A stretch of 64,000 nt of DNA, taken from Ideonella_A sp963843805 (GTDB lineage: Bacteria > Pseudomonadota > Gammaproteobacteria > Burkholderiales > Burkholderiaceae_C). Made by a program: the position numbers and the translations under genes. The DNA lies in assembly GCA_963843805.1 (NCBI GenBank), contig CAWJLY010000010.1:62001-126000 (forward strand), in the 5' to 3' direction. Positions within the stretch are counted from its first letter, which is position 1; every line of letters starts with the position of its first letter. The notes under the pieces were generated by a model. It saw only the letters and a list, made by a program, of their open reading frames with translations. It was not told the DNA's origin and ran no database searches. This document shows positions 57,609-64,000 of the stretch, one piece after another.

Positions 57609-59189
57609 TTACCGTTCTGCCATGTAGTGCGCAATGCTGACGGCTTCGCCTGGCAGCAGAAAGGCGCGGACGCGGGCCTCGATTTCCTGATCGGCCAGCG
57701 TCGTCCGGGCGCGCTGATGCAGGTATTCGGCCCAGGAGGTGACGATGAACCGCTCGCAGAATCGCGACGGATCGGACAGATCGCGGTAGACACGCCAGAA
57801 GGTGGCGCCGTCGCGCCTTCGCGGCGCGCGCAACTGGGTCACGGTGGCCAGGAATGCATCGGCTTGCCCCGGCGCGATGCGGTAGGCAAATTCGACGGCA
57901 ACCGGCCCCGCACCCGGCGCCGGCTCATGCGCAACGAACAGTTCCTGCCAGGCCGAAACCTGCGTCACATCCTGCGCAGCGCCCATTCGCAGCGGAAACG
58001 GCCGGGCGAGCAGCAGCCCGGCGGCCATCATCAGCGCGGCACCGATCAGCGCCGATGCAAGGCCGAAAATTCCCGACATAGCGCCCCAGATCGCCGAGCC
58101 GATCGCAAACGAACCCAGCGCACACACCGAATGCATGGCCAGCGCGCGTGCCCTGACCCAGGGCGGCACGCTGGTCTGGGTGGCCGTATTGAAGGTCGCC
58201 ATCGTTGTCATCCACGCGCCGCCGCCGACAAACAGCGCCACATAAACCAGCAACGGCCAGTGCGACAACGCCGCCACCAGCATCACTGCGGCAAAGACCA
58301 CGCAGCCGCCGCCGACGATTCCCTCCAGGCCAACCCGCGCCCGCAAACGAACGAGCAGCAAGCCGGCCACCACTGCACCGCCACCCAGACAACCCATCAG
58401 CAAGCCATAACCGGCGGCGCCGAGCCCGAGCTGACGTTGCCCGATGACCGGCAACAGCGCCCACAACGCGGAGCCGGCCGCGCTGTAGGCGACGGTTCGA
58501 ACCAGCTGCGCCAGCACGATCTCGGAGTGGCGAGCGAAGCGCAGGCCGCTGAGCACACCGGCCCACAGCCGTTCGGGCGGCAGGCGTGATGGCGGATGGG
58601 GCTGTGGCGGCCAGCGCCTGATCGCGTACCACATGCCCAGGGTGCCGAGCGCCGCCAGCGCGAAATTCCAGGCGCCGCCGAGCTGCGCAAAAACAACCCC
58701 GGCCAGCGCCGGGCCGAGCGCTCGCGCCGCATTCCAGTTGATGGAGATGGCGGCAATCGCCTGCGGCAACTGTTCACGAGGCACGGCATCGCCGATGGTC
58801 GAATTCCAAGCCGGCAACACCAGCGCAGTGCAACAGCCGGCGAAGAAGATGAACAGGAGGATGGTCGCCGCATTGGCCCAACCGGCCAGCAGCAGTGCCG
58901 CCAGAATGACCACCGAAAAGCCCTGCACGACCAACGACCAGCTCATCAGCCGCTGGCGGTCAGCGGTATCGGCGAGCACCCCGGCGGGCAGTGACAACAG
59001 GAACATCGGCAGAAAGACGGCCGTCTGCACCAGCGCGGCCAGGAAATCCGAGCCGGTCAACTCGACCATCATCCAGGCCGCAGACATCGTCTGCATGGCA
59101 TTGCCGAGAAAAAAGACGCCGGCAAACAGCCACAGGCCGCGGAACGGATTGCGCTTCAGCAAACCACCGCCCCAGTCACTCAACGCCAT
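57609..59189 (-). CDS. MFS_3-type exporter with C-terminal monooxygenase-like domain
   Basis: 526 residues. The first 400 form an EntS/MFS_3-like transporter with NPFRGLWLFAGVFFLGNAMQTMS, LPAGVLADTADRQRLMSW, LVLPAWNSTIGDAVPREQLPQAI and GYGLLMGCLGGGAVVAGLLL. The last 100 (VAVEFAYRIAPGQADAFLATV, WRVYRDLSDPSRFCERFIVTSWAEYL) resemble an antibiotic-biosynthesis-monooxygenase-like ferredoxin fold, as in several annotated betaproteobacterial MFS_3 proteins. Its role is unknown. ATG at 59189 overlaps the Nudix stop by 10 bp. The frame is intact. Confidence 0.82.
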   Translation of the reverse strand: MALSDWGGGLLKRNPFRGLWLFAGVFFLGNAMQTMSAAWMMVELTGSDFLAALVQTAVFLPMFLLSLPAGVLADTADRQRLMSWSLVVQGFSVVILAALLLAGWANAATILLFIFFAGCCTALVLPAWNSTIGDAVPREQLPQAIAAISINWNAARALGPALAGVVFAQLGGAWNFALAALGTLGMWYAIRRWPPQPHPPSRLPPERLWAGVLSGLRFARHSEIVLAQLVRTVAYSAAGSALWALLPVIGQRQLGLGAAGYGLLMGCLGGGAVVAGLLLVRLRARVGLEGIVGGGCVVFAAVMLVAALSHWPLLVYVALFVGGGAWMTTMATFNTATQTSVPPWVRARALAMHSVCALGSFAIGSAIWGAMSGIFGLASALIGAALMMAAGLLLARPFPLRMGAAQDVTQVSAWQELFVAHEPAPGAGPVAVEFAYRIAPGQADAFLATVTQLRAPRRRDGATFWRVYRDLSDPSRFCERFIVTSWAEYLHQRARTTLADQEIEARVRAFLLPGEAVSIAHYMAER

Positions 59190-59908
59190 GCGAAATCCGG
59201 CTGGTCGTAGTGCGCGACCCGGGTTTCGCGCCCGAGCAGACAGACTTCACAGAACTGATGGATCAGGGCCGCGGTGGGCGCAGCGATCCAGCTGTTGCCC
59301 ACCGGCAGCCGCAACACCGGGTGCGGACCATGCGCGCTGGGCTCGAGCATCGGTGAATCGCTGCGCATGAATTCGGTCACCTCGATGCGGTGAATGCTGG
59401 CAACTTCGGCCGGGTTCATCTGCAGCGGGTCTGCACGGCCGGCCCAGATCACCACCGGGGTGATCGAAAAGCCCGATCGGGTGGCATAGTCGTCCAGACG
59501 CCCGAGCACGGCGTCGTCATCCAGATGCAGGCCGACCTCCTCGCCCAGTTCGCGCAAGGCGGTCTGCTCGGCGCTTTCGCCTTCGTCCATTCGTCCACCG
59601 GGCAGCGCCCATTGCCCCTTGTGACTTCGCAAGCTGCCGGCGCGGCGGGTCAGCAACAACGCCGCCCGATCGGACCAGTCAGCCAACGCCGGCAGGCCCG
59701 GCAGATCAGCGCCGAAGCCGGCTTCGCAAAGGACCAGCGCAACCGCTGCACGCCGCGCGCCGGCTTGCAGGGCCAAAGGTGCGAGGCGCGGCGCAAAGGA
59801 TTGCAGGCGCTGCTGAAAAGTCTGGCGCAGCGCCGGTCCGAGGGTTGGCGCTTGGCCTGCAAGCGGCGTATCGACTGGCTGTGCGTCGACAGTGCAAACG
59901 GACTTCAT
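59180..59908 (-). CDS. Nudix hydrolase, CoA-pyrophosphatase-like
   Basis: 242 residues with a full Nudix box: GGRMDEGESAEQTALRELGE then EVGL, matching G-x5-E-x7-R-E-x2-E-E-x-G-U. The preceding RRAGSLRSHKGQWALPGG carries the sequence that marks the NudL/CoA-diphosphatase group. ATG at 59908 (MKSVCTV). The stop overlaps the MFS start by 10 bp, so the two are translationally coupled. Substrate preference is inferred from the family. The frame is intact. Confidence 0.85.
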   Translation of the reverse strand: MKSVCTVDAQPVDTPLAGQAPTLGPALRQTFQQRLQSFAPRLAPLALQAGARRAAVALVLCEAGFGADLPGLPALADWSDRAALLLTRRAGSLRSHKGQWALPGGRMDEGESAEQTALRELGEEVGLHLDDDAVLGRLDDYATRSGFSITPVVIWAGRADPLQMNPAEVASIHRIEVTEFMRSDSPMLEPSAHGPHPVLRLPVGNSWIAAPTAALIHQFCEVCLLGRETRVAHYDQPDFAWR

Positions 59909-60208
59909 CGGGTGCGGGCAGGCGTCGAAAACGGCATCAAGACCAATTGTGCGCCGCATTCGGCTGCGGCCGACATCAGCTTGCCCTGCTTGCCGGGCAC
60001 TCGGGCCGAGGCATGCAAATGCGCGCAAGACACAACGCAGATGGCCACATGCGCACCGGCACGCCACCCGTCGATTGATTGCGCCTCGACCGCCGCTGCT
60101 CGGCAACGCAGGTGGCAGAGGGTGGACTATGCCGCCGAGGCAACGGCAGCGCCAAAACTCTCGCCGAGGCCGGGTTATTCGGCTACGCTGTAGCCAAAGG
60201 AGACTGCA
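59909..60208. other. Divergent intergenic region, Nudix and lipoprotein genes
   Basis: About 300 bases between divergent genes. On the minus strand a frame without an ATG near its beginning, ending with a TGA that overlaps the Nudix ATG (ATGA), reads HVAICVVSCAHLHASARVPG then KQGKLMSAAAECGAQLVLMP. It looks protein-like but has no clear start and I do not recognise it. No hairpin or repeat stands out. AAAGGAGA lies before the lipoprotein GTG at 60209. Confidence 0.35.
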
Positions 60209-61210
60209 GTGATCAACGGCCGCTCGTGTTCTACGCTGTTGGTATCTTGTCTGGGAAGCATGTTGGCGGCTTGTTCGACCAACCCGCTGCAGACGTCTGC
60301 ACCCGTCAAGTCGCCTGACACCGCGGCGCCATCCACCAGTGCGCCGGAGACCGCTACCGTCGAGCTGATAGAGACAACCCGCCAGTCGGCGCGTGCCACC
60401 GCTTTCTGGCTGGCTCGCGGTGTCGACAGCTGGTTCGGCGACAAGCCGTTCCAGGAAGGCGGCAACGTCAGCGACGGCCGGCTGAGCCTGAGCCTGTTCA
60501 AGCGTCAGGACGACAACTTCCAGGTCAGCCTGCGATTCAACGCACGCTTCCGCCTGCCCAACGTCGAGGAAAAAACGTATCTGTTCATCGGCCGCGACAA
60601 CGAGCGTGAAGTCGTCACCGACAAGCCCGGCGGCCTGTCGCGGCAGGATCGCCTGCTCAGCGACAACCGCGACGACCGATCGTTTTTTGCCGGATTCGGT
60701 CGCGACATCAGCGAGGCAGTGGACTTCCGTCTCGGTATTCGTGGCGGCCTGAAGCCTTACGCCCAGGCGCGCTACCGGCAACTGTGGCAAATCAACAACC
60801 GTGACCTGGCCGAGTTTCGCCAGACCGTCTTCTGGACCTTGCAGGACCACTTCGGCTCGACCACCGTGCTGTCGTTCGAGCGCCCTTTCTCGCGCACCTT
60901 GGTCGCTCGCTGGCTGAACGCCGCGACGATCACCCAGAAAAACCGCAAATTCGAATGGTCGAGCAGCCTGGGCGCCTACAAGGCCTTCGGTGAGCAGCGA
61001 TTGCTGTCCCTGGAGGCGCTGGCCAGTGGCACCCAGGGCTCTGGCGTCGGCGTCTCCGACTACGGCGTGCAGACCAAATGGGAACAACCGATCTACCGCA
61101 ACTGGCTGGTCGGCGAAGTGCTGCTCGGCCACTTCTGGCCGAAACGAGACCCATCCACCGAGCGTGAACGCGCCTGGGCGATCGGTACCCGGCTCAAGAT
61201 GCGATTCTGA
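60209..61210 (+). CDS. Lipoprotein with a predicted outer-membrane beta-barrel
   Basis: 333 residues. Lipobox LAAC is near residue 22. A proline/threonine-rich linker (about 30-55) is followed by strands with alternating polar and hydrophobic residues (DGRLSLSLFKRQDDNFQVSLRF, KPYAQARYRQLWQINN, FEWSSSLGAYKAF), ending in a terminal phenylalanine (LKMRF), the BAM-recognition mark. The GTG at 60209 follows AAAGGAGA. I do not recognise the family. Surface or periplasm-facing anchoring is inferred. The frame is intact. Confidence 0.65.
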   Translation: MINGRSCSTLLVSCLGSMLAACSTNPLQTSAPVKSPDTAAPSTSAPETATVELIETTRQSARATAFWLARGVDSWFGDKPFQEGGNVSDGRLSLSLFKRQDDNFQVSLRFNARFRLPNVEEKTYLFIGRDNEREVVTDKPGGLSRQDRLLSDNRDDRSFFAGFGRDISEAVDFRLGIRGGLKPYAQARYRQLWQINNRDLAEFRQTVFWTLQDHFGSTTVLSFERPFSRTLVARWLNAATITQKNRKFEWSSSLGAYKAFGEQRLLSLEALASGTQGSGVGVSDYGVQTKWEQPIYRNWLVGEVLLGHFWPKRDPSTERERAWAIGTRLKMRF

Positions 61211-61237
61211 GCGCCAGACCTCCGGTGGTTGCAGCTG

Positions 61238-62491
61238 TCAGGCATAGCGGGCCATCGTCAACCCCTCCATGCTGATCTCGGGCCTGCGCTCGGCGATCAG
61301 GTCGGCCACCACGCGGCCGGTCCCTGCGGCCATCGTCCAGCCAAGCGTGCCGTGGCCGGTGGCCAGCAACAGCTCGGGGTAGACGGTGCCGCCGATGACC
61401 GGCGTGCCATCGGGCGTCATCGGCCGCAAGCCGGTCCAGAACGAGGCCCGACTGGTATCACCGCCGCCAGGAAACAGGTCATTGACGACGAACTCGAGCG
61501 TGCGCCTGCGCCCGGCATCGAGCCGCAGGTCGAAGCCGGACAACTGGGCCGTCCCGCCGGCGCGGATCCGATCGCCGAGCCGGGTCACTGCGACTTTGTG
61601 GGTTTCGTCCATGATCGTCGACTCAGGCGCCCTCGAGGCATCGGTGATCGGAACCGTGATCGAAAATCCCTTCACCGGATAGACCGGCAAGCGGATTCCC
61701 AGCGGCGCCACCATCCGGGTCGAATAACTGCCAAGCGCCAGCACATAGCGATCGGCGTCGAACGTACCTGCGCGGGTACGCACGCCGCTGATCCGGCCAC
61801 CACTTGATTCGACCGCTTCGATGGCGGTGCCGAAGCGGAACTGCACACCGATCGCTTTGGCCTTCTCGGCCAGCGCCTGCGTGAACCGGTGGCAGTCGCC
61901 GGTCTCGTCACCGGGCAAGTGCAGCGCGCCGACAAATTTGTGCTGGACCTCGGCCAACGCCGGTTCATGTTGCAGATAGCCGCTGCGGTCGAGCAGTTGG
62001 AAGGCGACGCCATGCTGTTTCAGGATTTCGATATCCTTGCCGGTCGAATCGAACTGCTTCTGGGTGCGAAACAACTGCAGCGTGCCCTGCATCCGCTGGT
62101 CGTAACTGATGCCGGTTTCATTGCGCAAGGCTTGCAGACAATCGCGGCTGTACTCGGCCAGCCGGACCATGCGGCCCTTGTTGATGCGATAACGCTCGGC
62201 CGTGCAGTTGCGCAGGGTGGCCAGGCTCCAGCGCCACATCGCCAGATCGAGCATCGGTTTGACAACCAGCGGACTGTGGTGCATGAGCAGCCACTTGATC
62301 GCCTTGATCGGCACCCCCGGGCCGGCCCAGGGCGCCGAATAGCCGGGCGAGACTTCGCCGGCATTGGCAAAGCTGGTTTCCAGGCCGGCACCCGGCTGCC
62401 GGTCGACGACGACCACCTGATGGCCGTCGCGGGCCAGATACCAGGCGATCGAGGTTCCGATCACGCCACTTCCGAGCACCAGAATCCGCAT
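61238..62491 (-). CDS. dadA: D-amino acid dehydrogenase small subunit-like flavoprotein
   Basis: FAD enzyme that oxidises D-amino acids (mostly D-alanine). 417 residues: RILVLGSGVIGTSIAWYLARDG (FAD motif), ETSFANAGEVSPGYSAPWAGP, LPVYPVKGFSITVPI, TGLRPMTPDGTPVIGG and LLLATGHGTLGWTMAAGTGR. The ATG at 62491 (MRILVLG) is chosen since GGAGG stands eight bases upstream; the ATG at 62497 is too close to it. It converges with the lipoprotein gene. The alanine racemase partner is absent. The frame is intact. Confidence 0.93.
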   Translation of the reverse strand: MRILVLGSGVIGTSIAWYLARDGHQVVVVDRQPGAGLETSFANAGEVSPGYSAPWAGPGVPIKAIKWLLMHHSPLVVKPMLDLAMWRWSLATLRNCTAERYRINKGRMVRLAEYSRDCLQALRNETGISYDQRMQGTLQLFRTQKQFDSTGKDIEILKQHGVAFQLLDRSGYLQHEPALAEVQHKFVGALHLPGDETGDCHRFTQALAEKAKAIGVQFRFGTAIEAVESSGGRISGVRTRAGTFDADRYVLALGSYSTRMVAPLGIRLPVYPVKGFSITVPITDASRAPESTIMDETHKVAVTRLGDRIRAGGTAQLSGFDLRLDAGRRRTLEFVVNDLFPGGGDTSRASFWTGLRPMTPDGTPVIGGTVYPELLLATGHGTLGWTMAAGTGRVVADLIAERRPEISMEGLTMARYA

Positions 62492-62723
62492 CTGCATTGC
62501 CTCCGCTTGGCTGCGCTTGCACTCGACGGTTCAGCAGGCCATCACGTCCCGTCACCTGCCGATGCAAGGTCGCTTTCGCGATGCGACATTAACTCACATC
62601 CAGGTATCGGCGGTGATCGGAAGACGCACGCCCGCCCCGGCAAATCAATGTCGCCATTCAGCCGATCGAGCCACCAGCCAGGAAGCATGCAGAATGCCGT
62701 CCTTTTGCCATTCAGGATTTCCC

Positions 62724-63542
62724 ATGAGACTCCATGCCAGCTGTGACATCACGCTCGACGCGGCGCAGGACTGCCCGGTGGTTGCCATGTTGAGGCCGAT
62801 CAGCGGCAAGGCGCAATGGCTGACTGGCGAAAGTTATGCATTCGAGCCCCACGTGCGCCCGACCGAATACGTCGACTCCTTCGGCAACATGTGCCAGCGC
62901 TTTGTCGTGCCAGCCGGCCGCATGCGAATCCGCGTCGAGGCGGTGGTGGAAACCGAAGCGGAGATCGCGGTCGAGCCGAACGCCGGGCCGTCGGCGATCG
63001 AGGACATGCCAGATGGCGTCTTGCGCTTCCTGCTGCAAAGCCGCTATTGCCCGTCAGACAAGATGGGGGATCGAGCGGCGGCGATCGTCGACGGCATCGC
63101 ACCCGGCTATGCGCAGGTCGAGGCGATCCGGGCCTGGATCCAGCAAAACATCGAATACCGGTATGGCGTCAGCAGCGAAAGTACCGACGCCCTGGACACA
63201 CTGCAAGCCGGCGCGGGTGTCTGCCGCGACTTTTCGCACATCGGCATCGCCTTGTGCCGCAGCCTGCGCATTCCGGCGCGGATGGTGGTCGGTTATCTCT
63301 ACCAGCTCGATCCGATGGACTTGCACGCCTGGTTCGAGGCTCATGTGGGCGGGCGCTGGTTTACCTTTGACGCCACGCAGGAGCAGCCGCGCGGCGGACG
63401 CATCGTTGTTGCCTACGGTCGAGATGCGGCAGACGTGGCGTTTCTGTCCAACTACGCCGCGCTGGAGACAGTCGGCATGCAGGTGACGGTCGAACAGGTC
63501 CCGCAACCGGCTGCACTGCCTGAGCCGAGCTACCTCCGTTGA
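62724..63542 (+). CDS. Transglutaminase-like cysteine protease
   Basis: 272 residues with the papain-like transglutaminase fold: catalytic C167 in GAGVCRDFSHIGIALCRSL, H201 in DLHAWFEAHV and D216 in FTFDATQE. The N-terminal beta part (PVVAMLRPISGKAQWL, HVRPTEYVDSFGNMCQRFVV) is the family's usual lead. No signal peptide is visible, so it is probably cytoplasmic. Start: ATG at 62724 (MRLHASCDITL). Bacterial members are peptidases or amide-bond ligases with few known substrates. The frame is intact. Confidence 0.85.
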   Translation: MRLHASCDITLDAAQDCPVVAMLRPISGKAQWLTGESYAFEPHVRPTEYVDSFGNMCQRFVVPAGRMRIRVEAVVETEAEIAVEPNAGPSAIEDMPDGVLRFLLQSRYCPSDKMGDRAAAIVDGIAPGYAQVEAIRAWIQQNIEYRYGVSSESTDALDTLQAGAGVCRDFSHIGIALCRSLRIPARMVVGYLYQLDPMDLHAWFEAHVGGRWFTFDATQEQPRGGRIVVAYGRDAADVAFLSNYAALETVGMQVTVEQVPQPAALPEPSYLR

Positions 63543-63655
63543 AGTCCCAAGCTGCGGCAGGCCGACCTGACGCGTTACGGCCATGCGATGGGTGTACCGA
63601 GTACCTTCACGGCCATCGGGTCGGCAGCACGCCCAGCGTGTGACAGGCGCCTCGT

Positions 63656-63939
63656 TATAATCGGATACAGCGCTGATTTGTTCCGGCTTGCGGGCGCTTG
63701 GAAATGCAGCCAAGGCGACACTGGACAAGTCCCCGCGAATGCGCGGGCCTCGCCGCGGGATGGGCGGCAAGGCGCAAACCACAGCCATAGCTGCAGGCTT
63801 TGGCGAGGACTTGCAACGCCGCGGTCCGCCCACTGCGAGGATGCGCGCACCGCGAGCGGCTGGTTCAGCGTTGCCCAGAAGAGAGGTGGCAATCCACCGG
63901 CATCTTGCGTCGTCGCCCAGCCGGTTTTTCTCGCTTGCC
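63656..63939 (+). promoter_or_regulatory. Candidate -10 box and long structured leader
   Basis: TATAAT at 63656-63661 is a perfect -10 box, though no good -35 is seen at 17 bases. The 280 bases to the next ATG hold hairpins CCCGCG-AATG-CGCGGG (about 63733-63748) and GGTGG-CAAT-CCACC (about 63887-63900). No known riboswitch consensus was recognised. No clear Shine-Dalgarno precedes the ATG at 63940. A long leader would suit regulation by attenuation, but this is inference. Confidence 0.4.
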
Positions 63940-64000
63940 ATGTCCGTCTCCACAACCCCTCTCAGCTCCGATTCGAGTGTCGCCTTGCTGGATGCGGTTG
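63940..64000 (+). CDS. Start of a gene cut by the right edge
   Basis: Twenty codons only: MSVSTTPLSSDSSVALLDAV. The serine/threonine-rich N-terminus followed by LLDAV looks like the lead of a cytoplasmic enzyme, but no family can be named. The gene follows a 397-bp region with the TATAAT signal and hairpins described just upstream. Confidence 0.45.
   Translation, partial: MSVSTTPLSSDSSVALLDAV

Noticed and set aside
59180..61132. A 650-codon minus frame covering the Nudix gene and the lipoprotein gene
   Set aside because: Only the end is the Nudix protein. The first part is antisense to the lipoprotein gene and compositionally unlike protein.
63661..63939. RNase P RNA, tmRNA, 6S or a known riboswitch in the leader
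   Set aside because: None of the conserved core strings of these RNAs was found by eye on either strand.

Overview
The window is G+C-rich bacterial chromosome with a betaproteobacterial, probably Burkholderiales, gene set. Pointers are the def-fmt-htpX run opposite lysM-dprA-smg, the yajC-secD-secF order followed by a DUF1631 gene, a full-length glnE beside a rhombosortase-type rhomboid, an AsmA-like yhdP next to a Nit-type amidase, and a CCCCCAGTCGCTTCGCTCCTG intergenic repeat that I recall from Burkholderiales genomes. No rRNA, tRNA, CRISPR array, transposase, integrase or phage gene was seen. This is core chromosome, not a mobile island.

Layout. 0-6.3 kb: azlC (cut by the left edge), a small lipoprotein gene, htpX, fmt and def on the minus strand, diverging from lysM, dprA and smg on the plus strand. 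6.3-12.2 kb: DUF1631, secF, secD and yajC (minus). 12.4-15.4 kb: yihY/BrkB-type membrane protein and a multi-helix MscS-related protein. 15.4-19.1 kb: DUF2145 and partner, a MepK-type murein endopeptidase, an MFS transporter. 19.2-23.1 kb: lipid metabolism (SDR dehydrogenase diverging from a FadB-like hydratase/dehydrogenase, then a YpfH-type esterase). 23.2-27.9 kb: an overlapping trio (hypothetical, GNAT, low-affinity iron permease homologue), then MscS, a soluble MgtE-like protein and MgtE. 28.2-35.8 kb: UbiH-like monooxygenase, AEC permease, proA, an M14 amidase-like lipid-anchored or secreted enzyme, ampG, M48 protease. 36-39.9 kb: a TRAP transporter with a TauD-type dioxygenase. 40.1-45.5 kb: rfaE2-like gene, a non-coding cluster of inverted repeats, EamA permease, rhombosortase, glnE. 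45.7-56.7 kb: yhdP, nit, Yip1-domain protein, oxyR, dps, a DJ-1/PfpI protein lacking its cysteine, prfC, a SET-domain protein. 56.7-64 kb: a structured intergenic region, a small unknown gene, an MFS/Nudix pair, an outer-membrane lipoprotein, dadA, a transglutaminase-like protease, and a gene start with a long leader.

The strongest general feature is that many conserved genes in the first 39 kb carry single-base frameshifts, nearly all insertions, while the last 25 kb carries none that I could see. I read this as uncorrected sequencing insertions with a change of quality near 39 kb, not as gene decay. The affected genes are given as whole genes with the break points noted.

Functional groupings are murein growth and recycling (LysM protein, MepK, M14 enzyme, AmpG), envelope quality control and transport (HtpX, YajC-SecDF, M48, YhdP, rhombosortase), osmotic and Mg2+ homeostasis (MscS-MgtE operon), beta-oxidation (SDR, FadB-like), and peroxide defence (OxyR-Dps-DJ-1). 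I did not find a defence or secretion system that is plainly new. The best candidates for something undescribed are the soluble MgtE-like partner, the inverted-repeat cluster at 40.7-41.1 kb and the multi-hairpin segment at 56.9-57.0 kb.
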